64,000 nt of DNA from positions 1 to 64,000 of the forward strand of contig DXDN01000001.1 of assembly GCA_019115455.1 (NCBI GenBank). The letters are read 5' to 3'. Source of the DNA: Candidatus Eubacterium faecigallinarum. GTDB lineage: Bacteria; Bacillota; Clostridia; Oscillospirales; Acutalibacteraceae. This document shows positions 23,446 to 32,473 of this stretch, piece by piece. The translations under genes were made by a program, and so were the position numbers. The first letter of the stretch is position 1, and every line of letters begins with the position of its first letter. Under the pieces are notes generated by a model. The model did no database searches. It worked only from the letters and a program-made list of their open reading frames with translations, and was not told where the DNA came from.

Positions 23446-25470
23446 GTGAAATCAAGATACAAAAGCGCAAGAAGCACTATTGCAATTATCTTAATAATAG
23501 CGGTAATCTTGGGCTTTGCTTTTGACCTGTACATAATTCAGATACGTGACAATGAGTACTACGCACAGCAAAACAACACTGTTGACACTTACGTGGTGCC
23601 CATTGAGGCCGCAAGAGGCGAAATAGTTGACAGAAACGGTAACTCCCTTGTTACCAACCGTCAGGGCAACTCCATTATTCTTAATGCGGTATACTTCCCG
23701 TCATCCCAGGACAATGCTCGCAGAAACGAAATCATCTATAACCTCATCAAGCTGTTTGAATCAAACGGCGAGGAGTATGCCGGCAACCTCCCTCTGGAAT
23801 TTGACAGTAACGGAAACATAAGGTTCACCAGCGGCAAGGACGCCGAACAGGATATTGAAACGATGAAAAGCCCTGATATGCTGAATCTTCAGCCCTACGC
23901 AACTGCTCAAAACTGCTACGACGCAGTGATGGAGAAGTACGAGATCGAGGGATATGACCCGCAAACAGCCCTTAAGATCGGCAACATCAGGTATGAACTT
24001 ACCCGTCTTCTTTTCTCCTATGAAAATCCTGTCACCATAGCCGACGACGTAAGCGACGAGACGGTGGCTAAGATAAAAGAGGACCAGGACTCATATCTCG
24101 GCGCTGATGTAAAAGTAGTGGCTTACAGAGAATATGTCGATTCAACCATCGCTCCCCACATTCTCGGCACTGTCAGAAAAATCAATGCAGAGGAATATGA
24201 GGAAAGAAAAGATGACGGATACGGAATTGACGACCAGATAGGTGAATCGGGAATAGAACAGGCGATGGAAAGCGAGCTGAGAGGAACTCCCGGAGAGCTT
24301 ACCATAACTGTTGACAAGGACGGCAACGTCACGGAAGAGGTTACCAAGAAACCGATTCAGGGAAACACCGTTGTTCTGACCATAGACAGGGACCTTCAAG
24401 TGCTGGCACAAAAGAATCTTGAAAAGGTGTGCAACGAGGTTGACGCCTCTTCCTCAGCCGGCGCTGTTGTGGTAGAGGACTGCCGAAACGGAGAAATCCT
24501 TGCGGCGGCTTCATATCCCACCTTTGACCTGAATGACTACTATGACAAATATGACGAGCTTTCCTCAAACCCCAGAAATCCCCTGTGGAGCAGGTTTGCG
24601 CTGGGCACATATGCTCCCGGCTCAACCTTTAAGCCTGTTACCGCAGTTGCAGGTCTTGAAACGGGCTCTATAACTCCTGACACCACCTACGTCTGCGTAG
24701 GACAGCAGGAATTTTACGGACAACCGTTCCAGTGCCTTAACGGAAACGCCCACGGCACAGAAGATGTAAAAGAAGCGCTGAGGGATTCCTGTAACATGTT
24801 CTTCTATAACACGGCGCTGGATACCGGAATAGAGGCTATTGACGAATATGCCGAAGCGTTCGGTCTCGGTCAGAGCACAGGAATCGAAATAGCCGAGGCT
24901 ACGGGAAACATCTCCTCCCCCGAAAACAGGGAAAATGCAGGCGGCATATGGCGAATCGGTGACACGATGCTTACCGCAATTGGACAGAGTGACAACCTTT
25001 TCACTCCCCTTCAGCTTGCCAACTACTGCTCTACGCTGGCAAACGGCGGCACAAGATACGAGCTTCACCTTGTAAAATCCATAATCGACACCTCCAGCGG
25101 AATAGTCAACGAAAAAAGCATTGTTGAGGCGGAAACCCTCGACATAAGCGAAACCACTCTTGACAACGTATACGAGGGAATGAGAATGGTTGCCACAAGC
25201 GGCGGACCGGGATATATTTTCAACAATCTCGATACTGAAGTAGCATGTAAAACCGGTACGTCTGAAGTAAAAGTAAACGGAGTTAAGAGAAACAACGGTT
25301 TCCTCATTACCTACGCTCCGTACAAAAATCCGGAAATATCAGTATCCTCGGTAGTTGAGCTTGCCGGCTCCGGTTCTGAAACCGCAGAGATGACAGCCGC
25401 AATAATTGACTACTGGTATCAGAACAACACCGACGCAAAAACTAATCAGCAGGTAGGAACACTGCTTTAA
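23446..25470 (+). CDS. mrdA: Class B penicillin-binding protein (elongation transpeptidase, MrdA/PBP2)
   Basis: A 674-residue transpeptidase that cross-links peptidoglycan during elongation. One N-terminal membrane helix (about 10-30) is followed by the pedestal domain (RGEIVDRNGNSL, residues 57-68). The penicillin-binding domain has the catalytic Ser393 in STFK, SCN at 448-450 and KTGT at 602-605. The start is GTG at 23446, preceded by GGAGGT. Position after mreD marks it as the partner of MreB. The paired RodA glycosyltransferase is not in the operon. Confidence 0.94.
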   Translation: MKSRYKSARSTIAIILIIAVILGFAFDLYIIQIRDNEYYAQQNNTVDTYVVPIEAARGEIVDRNGNSLVTNRQGNSIILNAVYFPSSQDNARRNEIIYNLIKLFESNGEEYAGNLPLEFDSNGNIRFTSGKDAEQDIETMKSPDMLNLQPYATAQNCYDAVMEKYEIEGYDPQTALKIGNIRYELTRLLFSYENPVTIADDVSDETVAKIKEDQDSYLGADVKVVAYREYVDSTIAPHILGTVRKINAEEYEERKDDGYGIDDQIGESGIEQAMESELRGTPGELTITVDKDGNVTEEVTKKPIQGNTVVLTIDRDLQVLAQKNLEKVCNEVDASSSAGAVVVEDCRNGEILAAASYPTFDLNDYYDKYDELSSNPRNPLWSRFALGTYAPGSTFKPVTAVAGLETGSITPDTTYVCVGQQEFYGQPFQCLNGNAHGTEDVKEALRDSCNMFFYNTALDTGIEAIDEYAEAFGLGQSTGIEIAEATGNISSPENRENAGGIWRIGDTMLTAIGQSDNLFTPLQLANYCSTLANGGTRYELHLVKSIIDTSSGIVNEKSIVEAETLDISETTLDNVYEGMRMVATSGGPGYIFNNLDTEVACKTGTSEVKVNGVKRNNGFLITYAPYKNPEISVSSVVELAGSGSETAEMTAAIIDYWYQNNTDAKTNQQVGTLL

Positions 25471-25515
25471 ACAAGACTTATCACTACTTACTGTTATATT
25501 AATTTTAAATTAATG

Positions 25516-25544
25516 TTGAACAGTTGTAAAAATTGTGATAATAT
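25516..25544 (+). promoter_or_regulatory. mgsA promoter
   Basis: TTGAAC (25516-25521) and TAATAT (25539-25544) are 17 bases apart, about 70 bases before the mgsA start. Confidence 0.55.
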
Positions 25545-25614
25545 ACTTAATATTGGAGAAAAAAGAAACATAAATAACTTTAATTTGGTTTGACTATTAC
25601 TTGGAGGTAAATTA

Positions 25615-26031
25615 ATGAACATTGCTCTCATTGCTCACGACGCAAAAAAAGAACTACTTGTTCAGTTTTGCATTGCTTACTGCGGCATTATCAGCCGCCA
25701 CGAAGTTTGCGCCACAGGCACCACGGGTAAACTGGTGTCAGAAGCGACAGGGCTTAAAATCAACTGCTTTCTTGCAGGCAGTCAGGGCGGCGGCCAGCAG
25801 ATTGCCAGCCGTATTGCATATAACGAAATAGATCTTCTCATATTTTTCCGTGACCCGCTTTCACCAAAGCCTCACGAGCCAAACGACAACGATCTCTTAA
25901 GGCTGTGCGATGTGCACAACATCCCCTATGCCACCAACATTGCCACTGCTGAAGCACTCATCAGGGGCGTGGAGCGGGGCGATTTTGAATGGAGAGAAAT
26001 CGTTAATCCGAAATATAATCCATCTAAATAA
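25615..26031 (+). CDS. mgsA: Methylglyoxal synthase
   Basis: A 138-residue MgsA, which converts dihydroxyacetone phosphate to methylglyoxal and phosphate, a bypass of lower glycolysis used when sugar phosphates build up. The family motifs [14 protein letters not shown], the phosphate site [11 protein letters not shown]-like [11 protein letters not shown], and the catalytic Asp in [15 protein letters not shown] are all present. A GGAGG ribosome binding site precedes the ATG. It has its own promoter and is followed by two hairpins before hisS. Confidence 0.96.
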   Translation: MNIALIAHDAKKELLVQFCIAYCGIISRHEVCATGTTGKLVSEATGLKINCFLAGSQGGGQQIASRIAYNEIDLLIFFRDPLSPKPHEPNDNDLLRLCDVHNIPYATNIATAEALIRGVERGDFEWREIVNPKYNPSK

Positions 26032-26038
26032 ACAGCAG

Positions 26039-26117
26039 GTATCCGCAAGGCTTTTGCGGATACTGACGCGTTTAATGACTTTTCGGGTGAGCCGGGCGAT
26101 AAGCTCACCCACTTTTA
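26039..26117 (+). terminator. Two tandem hairpins between mgsA and hisS
   Basis: The first stem is GTATCCGCAA (26039-26048) with TTGCGGATAC (26054-26063) and has no T-run. The second is GGGTGAGC (26085-26092) with GCTCACCC (26103-26110), followed by ACTTTTAT, a plausible terminator. No T-box sequence was seen. Confidence 0.55.
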
Positions 26118-26143
26118 TTACAAATTAAAGAGGTGTGAATCAC

Positions 26144-27505
26144 ATGGCACTTATAACAAAAGCAATAAAAGGTACAAAGGACGTTCTGCCCAAAGATATA
26201 CACAAGAATCAATATGTTGAGGCGGTTATGTCCGACGTTGCGCAGCGTTTCGGCTACAGGGAGATACGTACTCCCACATTTGAATACACCCAGCTTTTCC
26301 AAAGAGGCGTGGGTGACACCACCGACGTTGTGCAGAAAGAAATGTACACCTTTGACGACAAGGGCGGACGCTCCATAACACTTCGCCCTGAGGTCACCGC
26401 AGGTGCTGTGCGCTCTTATCTGGAAAACGGACTGTGCAACGAAGCACTGCCCCAGAAGGTCTGCTATCTCGGTCCGTGCTTCAGGTATGAAAAGCCCCAG
26501 GCAGGCAGGCTCAGAGAATTTCACCAGTTCGGTGCGGAATGTTTCGGCACGTCGTCGCCGCTGGCTGACGCTGAGCTTATCGCTTTTGCAAAGCAGATTT
26601 TTGACGAACTGGGTGTAAGCGGTCTTTCGCTGGAGATTAATTCAATAGGCTGCCCCACCTGCCGCGCTGAATATCACAAGGCGCTTAAAGAGTATTTTTC
26701 GTCAAAAAGCGATGAGCTTTGCGACACATGTCGTGACAGGCTGGACAGAAATCCCATGCGTATTCTGGACTGCAAGAGTCCCGTTTGCTCAGAAATAGCA
26801 AGCGGCGCTCCCGTTGTTACAGATTATCTGTGTGACGAGTGCAGGGAGCACTTTGAAAAAGTACGTGAATATCTGTCCATAATGAACATAGAATACACCG
26901 TTAATCCCAAGATTGTGCGCGGTCTTGACTATTATACGAAAACCGTGTTTGAATTTATTTCAAACGAAATCGGCGCTCAGGGCACAGTCTGCGGAGGCGG
27001 ACGCTACGACGGGCTTGTTAAAGAGCTGGGCGGTCAGGATACTCCTGCGCTGGGCTTTGGTATGGGAATCGAAAGGCTTATGCTTCTTATGGAAGCGCAA
27101 AATGCTGAGTTCCCCCCTGCTCCTGTACCCGACCTTTTTGTGGTGGCAATGGGTGACAAGGCGACAGCAAAGGCAATTGATATTGTAAAAGATATGAGAG
27201 CTGAGGGCTTTTCGGCAATTATGGATACAAACCAGCGCTCCCTCAGAGCTCAGCTTAAATATGCGGACAAGCTCGGCGCCAAATACAGCGTCATTATAGG
27301 CGACAACGAAGTGGACAACGGCGTTACACAGCTTAAAAACATGGAAACAGGCGAGCAACAGGAAATAGAGCTTAACATGTTTGTAAGCGGTTTTTACAAC
27401 ATAACGCTTTCCGACCAGCTTGAAGATATCGAGATTAACGGAGAAGAGCTTGATTTTGCGTCACTCTTCGGACTGAACAAAAATGAGCAGCAAGGAGAAG
27501 AATAA
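26144..27505 (+). CDS. hisS: Histidine-tRNA ligase
   Basis: A 453-residue class II synthetase. Motif 2 (CYLGPCFRYEKPQAGRLREFHQ), the histidine A and B motifs (RGLDYYTKTVFEF) and motif 3 (PALGFGMGIERL) are visible, followed by the anticodon-binding domain (about 330-430). A four-cysteine zinc-ribbon-like insert (CPTCRAEY, CDTCRD, CDECREH) lies at about residues 165-255, as in many Clostridia HisRS. The start is ATG 26144, preceded by AGAGGTG; an upstream GTG overlaps that site. Its stop overlaps the aspS start by one base. Confidence 0.96.
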   Translation: MALITKAIKGTKDVLPKDIHKNQYVEAVMSDVAQRFGYREIRTPTFEYTQLFQRGVGDTTDVVQKEMYTFDDKGGRSITLRPEVTAGAVRSYLENGLCNEALPQKVCYLGPCFRYEKPQAGRLREFHQFGAECFGTSSPLADAELIAFAKQIFDELGVSGLSLEINSIGCPTCRAEYHKALKEYFSSKSDELCDTCRDRLDRNPMRILDCKSPVCSEIASGAPVVTDYLCDECREHFEKVREYLSIMNIEYTVNPKIVRGLDYYTKTVFEFISNEIGAQGTVCGGGRYDGLVKELGGQDTPALGFGMGIERLMLLMEAQNAEFPPAPVPDLFVVAMGDKATAKAIDIVKDMRAEGFSAIMDTNQRSLRAQLKYADKLGAKYSVIIGDNEVDNGVTQLKNMETGEQQEIELNMFVSGFYNITLSDQLEDIEINGEELDFASLFGLNKNEQQGEE

Positions 27506-29289
27506 TGGCTGAATCTATAAAAGGCTTAAAAAGAACCCATTACTGCGGCGAGCTCAGGCTTTCCGACAGCGGAAAGGAGGTCACTCTTTTCGGCTGGTGC
27601 CAAAAACAGCGTGACCTTGGAAATCTTATTTTTATTGACCTGAGGGACAGAACGGGAATCGTTCAGCTCTCTTTTAACGACACCACTGACAGAGAAGTTT
27701 TTGAAAAGGCTCAGTCTGTTAGGGCTGAATTTGTCGTTGCGGCGGTAGGCACTGTTTGCGAGCGTGAAAGCAAAAACAAAGAGCTTCCCACCGGCGACAT
27801 TGAAATCAACGTTAAAGAATTTCGCATTATTGCAAAATCTGAAACTCCGCCCTTTGAAATTGCTAATTCAGAAAAAGTCGGCGACGAAACAACCCTTAAA
27901 TACCGCTATCTGAACCTCAGAAATCAGAAGCTTACACAAAATATAATAATGAGGCACAAAATCGCCAAGATTGCCAGGGAGTATTTTTATGACAACGATT
28001 TCATCGAGATTGAGACCCCGATGATGATCAAGTCAACTCCTGAGGGTGCCAGGGACTATGTAGTGCCGTCACGTGTTCACAACGGCAAGTTCTACGCTCT
28101 GCCCCAGTCCCCCCAGATTTACAAGCAGCTTTGCATGGTTGCAGGATTTGACAGATATATTCAGCTTGCCCGCTGCTTCAGGGACGAGGACCTCAGAGCT
28201 GACAGGCAGCCGGAATTTACTCAGATAGATCTTGAGATGTCCTTTGTTGACACTGACGATATTATGGAAATGGCAGAGGGCTTCATCACAAAGCTGATGA
28301 AAGAAACCGTGGGTGTTGATATCCCCATGCCGCTTCCGAGAATGACATTTGCTCAGGCTATGGAAAAGTACGGCACCGACAAGCCGGACACCCGCTTTGA
28401 AATGCTGATAAATGATATAACCGAATGGGCGGACAAGACTGATTTCGGCGTATTTAAAAACGCAATTGCCGACGGCGGAAGCGTAAGAGCTATCGTTGCC
28501 GAGAATGCCGCATCAGTATACACAAGAAAGAAGATTGACAAGCTGACTGAGCACGCCAGAGGAATCGGCGCCAAGGGACTTGCTTATATACGCTGGGCAG
28601 ACGAGGAGCCTAACTGCTCCTTTGCTAAGTTTTTAAAGGAGAACCAGCTTCAGGAGCTTATTGCTCAGCTTGGTGCAAAGAAGGGCGACTGCATATTTAT
28701 CGTATCTGACAAAACGCCGCTGGCTCTTTCTATTCTGGGTGCTATCAGGCTGATAATCGCCAAAGAGCTTGACATCATACCCGATGACAAATGGAATTAT
28801 CTCTGGATTACGGAGATGCCGTTCTTTGAATACGACGAGGAAAGCGGCGAGTGGCTGGCAATGCACCACCCGTTCACAATGCCTATGGAAGAGTGCATAG
28901 AATACCTCGATACCGACAAAGGCAGGGTAAGAGCAAAGGCATTTGACCTTGTATTAAACGGAACCGAGCTTTCCTCAGGCTCAATGAGAATTACCGACTG
29001 CGCTCTGCAAAACAAGATGTTTGAGCTGCTGGGAATGAGCCAGGAGGAAATCGACGCAAAATTCGGATTCCTGGTAGAGGCTTACCACTATGCCTCACCT
29101 CCTCACGGCGGAATGGGAATCGGTCTTGACAGACTTGCTATGATTATCTGCAAGGCTGACAGCTTAAGGGACGTAACCGCATTCCCGAAAGTTCAGAATG
29201 CCAGCGAGCTTATGAGCGGCGCACCCAGCACCATAGACGAAGTGCAGCTTGACGAGCTTGGCATATGCATTGCCAAGGCGGAGGAGTAA
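27505..29289 (+). CDS. aspS: Aspartate-tRNA ligase
   Basis: A 594-residue bacterial-type AspRS. The N-terminal OB fold (GWCQKQRDLGNLIFIDLRDRTG) binds the anticodon. Motif 2 (ARCFRDEDLRADRQPEFTQ) and motif 3 (GMGIGLDRLAM) form the active site, with the GAD insertion domain (about 290-420) between them. hisS-aspS is a common gene order in Firmicutes. It is followed one base later by the HD-domain nucleotidase gene. Confidence 0.97.
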   Translation: MAESIKGLKRTHYCGELRLSDSGKEVTLFGWCQKQRDLGNLIFIDLRDRTGIVQLSFNDTTDREVFEKAQSVRAEFVVAAVGTVCERESKNKELPTGDIEINVKEFRIIAKSETPPFEIANSEKVGDETTLKYRYLNLRNQKLTQNIIMRHKIAKIAREYFYDNDFIEIETPMMIKSTPEGARDYVVPSRVHNGKFYALPQSPQIYKQLCMVAGFDRYIQLARCFRDEDLRADRQPEFTQIDLEMSFVDTDDIMEMAEGFITKLMKETVGVDIPMPLPRMTFAQAMEKYGTDKPDTRFEMLINDITEWADKTDFGVFKNAIADGGSVRAIVAENAASVYTRKKIDKLTEHARGIGAKGLAYIRWADEEPNCSFAKFLKENQLQELIAQLGAKKGDCIFIVSDKTPLALSILGAIRLIIAKELDIIPDDKWNYLWITEMPFFEYDEESGEWLAMHHPFTMPMEECIEYLDTDKGRVRAKAFDLVLNGTELSSGSMRITDCALQNKMFELLGMSQEEIDAKFGFLVEAYHYASPPHGGMGIGLDRLAMIICKADSLRDVTAFPKVQNASELMSGAPSTIDEVQLDELGICIAKAEE

Positions 29290-29290
29290 A

Positions 29291-29875
29291 ATGGACAGCA
29301 ATTTCTTCGCAATGGTCAACAGAATGAAGCTCATTGACAGATGGGCGCTGATGCGAAACACGGCTAAGGAAAACATCGCCGAGCACAGCCATTCCGTTGC
29401 CGTTATTGCTCACGCTCTGGCGCTTATCGGCAACAAAAAATTCGGCAAAAATTACGATGAACAGCGTGTTTGCCTTCTTGCCTTGTACCATGACACGACA
29501 GAGGTCATCACAGGCGATATGCCCACCCCTGTAAAATATTATAACGACGAAATAAGAGACGTTTACAAAGAGGTGGAGCACAGCGCCGCCCAAAGGCTGC
29601 TTGCAATGCTTCCTGAGGAATTCAGGGAGGATTATGAGCCGCTGTTTGAAAAGCGTGATGAGGACAAGGAACTTTGGGTACTTGTAAAAGCGGCTGACAG
29701 AATCAGCGCTCTTATAAAGTGCATCGAGGAAAGCCGTATGGGTAATCTTGAATTCAGCAAAGCGCTGGAAGCTCAGGAAAAGCTCATTGACGATATAAAG
29801 CTTGACGAGGTAAAATATTTCAGAGAAAACTTCCTTAACGCTTATTATCTTACCCTTGATGAGCACACCAAATAA
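29291..29875 (+). CDS. HD-domain 5'-deoxynucleotidase (YfbR-like)
   Basis: A 194-residue phosphohydrolase. The HD metal site is visible as the His of AEHSHSVAVIAHAL and HD of ALYHDTTEVITGDMPTPVKY; the TPVKYY element is characteristic of YfbR, which removes phosphate from deoxynucleoside monophosphates. ATG 29291 has GGAGGAG just upstream, overlapping the end of aspS; the longer frame from 29249 lies inside aspS. Confidence 0.9.
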   Translation: MDSNFFAMVNRMKLIDRWALMRNTAKENIAEHSHSVAVIAHALALIGNKKFGKNYDEQRVCLLALYHDTTEVITGDMPTPVKYYNDEIRDVYKEVEHSAAQRLLAMLPEEFREDYEPLFEKRDEDKELWVLVKAADRISALIKCIEESRMGNLEFSKALEAQEKLIDDIKLDEVKYFRENFLNAYYLTLDEHTK

Positions 29876-29884
29876 AGACATACA

Positions 29885-29926
29885 AAAAGCCGTCAGGTCA
29901 TTAAAGACCTGACGGCTTTATTTTTA
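29885..29926. terminator. Bidirectional terminator between yfbR-like gene and GH30 gene
   Basis: GCCGTCAGGTC (29889-29899) pairs with GACCTGACGGC (29906-29916), an 11-base-pair stem with A- and T-runs on both sides. Confidence 0.9.
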
Positions 29927-29965
29927 TGTTATTTTATAAATGCAATATTTACTGCCAAAGCGATT

Positions 29966-31567
29966 TTATTTTACAACGACAGTTACAACGGACATTGCAG
30001 GAACTGAGATATCCGCGTCGCCTGCCGCACCTTCAGCGGTCTTTTCCAAATCATACTTATCGCTGGTAGTATAAACTGAATAATCGCCGGTTGCAGTAAG
30101 TTTTGTTACCTCGTCGGTATCCGTATTGTTCACGTAAACGATAACGGTGCTGTTATCCTGATTTACAAAGGCACAGCTTGAAAGAGAATCTACACCACCT
30201 GAGCAGGCAACTCTCACGGCACCTTCCTCAATAAATCTTGAGAAATTACCGAGGCACCAAAGCCTTTTTGAAAGCTGGATGTCGCTGTGGTCGTCAGGAT
30301 TAAGATAAACCAGTCCGTCCGGATAAACTCCGTATGAGCATCCAAGCCACCAATCCCATTCCTTGGCATTGAGGATAGTGAGATCGTCCACAATCACCTT
30401 AGCCATGGCAACGCCGTATTCGATGGTCATACCGTTGGTGCCGTTTTCCTCCTGAGATATCAGGTCAAAAACTCCTGAGTTCTCGTCGTTAGTCATCTGG
30501 CAGTACTCGGTGCAAACCACGTCATAATTTGAATATTTTTCAGCGATATAATCCGCCGCCTGCTGCTTTGTCTCGGCAGAAGACCAATAAGAATGGAAGC
30601 TGACTGTGTCAAAATAATCTCTTAATTTCTTATTTTTGAAAACATATTTCGGTCCTTTTCCGATAATGCAGTCAAGATAAGCGGCGCAAGAGGAATCATC
30701 GCCCTCCGCTGAACCGGATTCAAACATTGATATTTTGCAGCCGTTATACTCGACATCCGAGCCTGCAAATTTATCAATCATTGCGTTATAAAGAGCAGTG
30801 GCTTCCGTCTTGGAATAATAGCAGCCCTCCTGATTAACGGAATATGTGCCGTCGTCATTATACCAGGCACGCCAATTGTACTGAGGCTCGTTTATCGGCG
30901 AAACATCAGTGACCCTATAACCGTTATCAAGGAAATATTCGGCACTGTTATAGCAGAAATCGGCAAACTCGTCATAATTCGACTCGTCAAGATTTGTAAC
31001 CCAAGGAGCGTTTTCATCCTCTTCCGCCGAGCAATATCCTGCGCCATTTTTAGTCAGGCTTACCGGAGCGCTGTTACAAAACAGGGTGACCCTGAGGTCG
31101 TCGCCTGCAAACTCCCTGGCAGCGGCAAGACAGTTCTGAGCCGCACGGTCCTTGCTGAAATCATATGAACCGTCCGCCTGAAGGAAGCATTCAGTGCTCC
31201 TGTTTTCTGTCAGTATATGTTCGTCGCCCTTTGAGCCTGCGCCGAGATTATATCTGTATATATTGAGTCCGATGCCCTTTTCGCTGTCATATAGATATGA
31301 AATAATATCCTCATAATTCTCCCATTCGCCGACATCCTGGCTCCACCAGCATGCGGATGCGCCAAATCCGTTCATGGTCTGATACGTGACTGAATCGTCG
31401 ATAACCGTTATTCCGGTGCCGCTGTTATTAGCAACGCTCTCGCTTTGGTCATACGTCCTCTTAGAGTCAATCCCGACAACGCCTAAAAAGATATACAAAA
31501 GCACGCCGACAATTACCACAATCAGTGCCAGAACTATGCCAATAATAAGCTTGTTGCTCTTTAACAT
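29966..31567 (-). CDS. GH30-family glycoside hydrolase, membrane-anchored
   Basis: A 533-residue protein with an N-terminal signal anchor (residues 7-30) and no dockerin. The GH30 hallmarks are MNGFGASACWW (residues 65-75), the acid/base Glu227 in SPINEPQYNW and the nucleophile Glu354 in VVCTEYCQM. A beta-sandwich tail follows to residue 533. GH30 enzymes cut xylan, beta-1,6-galactan or beta-1,6-glucan; the GFGxSxxWW form resembles the galactanase/glucanase groups, while the neighbouring uxuA and fructuronate reductase suggest a glucuronic-acid-bearing substrate. It is third in the minus-strand run uxuA - reductase - GH30. Confidence 0.87.
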   Translation of the reverse strand: MLKSNKLIIGIVLALIVVIVGVLLYIFLGVVGIDSKRTYDQSESVANNSGTGITVIDDSVTYQTMNGFGASACWWSQDVGEWENYEDIISYLYDSEKGIGLNIYRYNLGAGSKGDEHILTENRSTECFLQADGSYDFSKDRAAQNCLAAAREFAGDDLRVTLFCNSAPVSLTKNGAGYCSAEEDENAPWVTNLDESNYDEFADFCYNSAEYFLDNGYRVTDVSPINEPQYNWRAWYNDDGTYSVNQEGCYYSKTEATALYNAMIDKFAGSDVEYNGCKISMFESGSAEGDDSSCAAYLDCIIGKGPKYVFKNKKLRDYFDTVSFHSYWSSAETKQQAADYIAEKYSNYDVVCTEYCQMTNDENSGVFDLISQEENGTNGMTIEYGVAMAKVIVDDLTILNAKEWDWWLGCSYGVYPDGLVYLNPDDHSDIQLSKRLWCLGNFSRFIEEGAVRVACSGGVDSLSSCAFVNQDNSTVIVYVNNTDTDEVTKLTATGDYSVYTTSDKYDLEKTAEGAAGDADISVPAMSVVTVVVK

Positions 31568-31615
31568 ATTTTCACCTCTGATAGCACAGACGGCGCAAGC
31601 CGTCAGTTAATACGG

Positions 31616-32467
31616 TTAAACGCCTGAATAAGCGTTGAATCCGCCGTCAACGGGGATATTGACACCGGTTATAAATCCGGAATACTCCTCGTCGCAGAGG
31701 AAGAGCAGTGTGCCTGAAAGTTCCTCCGGCTCGCCAAACCTGTCCATAGGAGTAGCCGCAAGAATTTTGCCGGTTCTGGCAGTTGGGGTTCCGTCTTCGT
31801 TCCAAAGCAGAGTTTTATTCTGCTTTGTGGAGAAAAATCCGGGAGCAATGGCATTTACCCTGATACCCAGCGGCGCAAAATGAACTGCCATCCACTCGGT
31901 GAAATTCTTTACCGCTGCTTTTGCGGCACTGTATGCCGGAATACGGGTAAGCGGACGAAAAGCGTTCATAGAAGTTATCATGATAATTGTGCCTTTCTCC
32001 TTCTCCGCCATATCCTTGGCAAAAACCTGAGTAGGAATCAAAGTGCCCAGGAAATTAAGATTGAACACAAAGCTGATACCATTTGGATCAAGATCAAAAA
32101 ATGTTTTGATATTTTCATCCTTTTGAACAAGGTCAATCTTTTCAAGAGTGTCCTTAGTGGTAGAACCTTTCGGATTGTTTCCGCCGGCTCCGTTAAGCAG
32201 GATATCACAGGTTCCTAACTTTTCATTTATCACATCTCTTGCCTGATTCATAGAATCCAAGTCAAGCACGTTGCAGCCCACGGCGATAGCCTGTCCGCCA
32301 GCAGCGTTTATTTCATCGGCGCATTTTTGAGCAGCCTCCTCGTTGAGGTCAAGAACTGCAACCTTGCAGCCCTGCTGGGCAAGAGTCTTGGCAAAAGCGG
32401 CGCAAAGTACTCCGCCGCCGCCGGTAACAACCGCTACTCTGCCCTTTAAATTATCATGTTTAAACAT
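31616..32467 (-). CDS. Short-chain dehydrogenase, probable D-fructuronate reductase (mannonate oxidoreductase)
   Basis: A 283-residue SDR with the NAD(P)-binding TGGGGVLCAAFA (residues 15-26), NAG-like NGAGGNNP, and the catalytic YSAAK with upstream Ser (ITSMN). The insert DPNGISFVFNLNFLGTLIPTQVF matches the SDR-type D-mannonate oxidoreductase (YjmF/UxuB-like) of Firmicutes, which differs from the long-chain E. coli UxuB. The gene is six bases downstream of uxuA, which supports the reaction fructuronate to mannonate just before the dehydratase step. Confidence 0.87.
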   Translation of the reverse strand: MFKHDNLKGRVAVVTGGGGVLCAAFAKTLAQQGCKVAVLDLNEEAAQKCADEINAAGGQAIAVGCNVLDLDSMNQARDVINEKLGTCDILLNGAGGNNPKGSTTKDTLEKIDLVQKDENIKTFFDLDPNGISFVFNLNFLGTLIPTQVFAKDMAEKEKGTIIMITSMNAFRPLTRIPAYSAAKAAVKNFTEWMAVHFAPLGIRVNAIAPGFFSTKQNKTLLWNEDGTPTARTGKILAATPMDRFGEPEELSGTLLFLCDEEYSGFITGVNIPVDGGFNAYSGV

Positions 32468-32473
32468 CTTGTT

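Noticed and set aside
26085-26143. T-box leader of hisS
   Set aside because: No T-box core sequence or specifier loop was found.
29210-29881. A 223-codon minus-strand frame
   Set aside because: Antisense shadow of the HD-domain nucleotidase, which has a complete HD motif.
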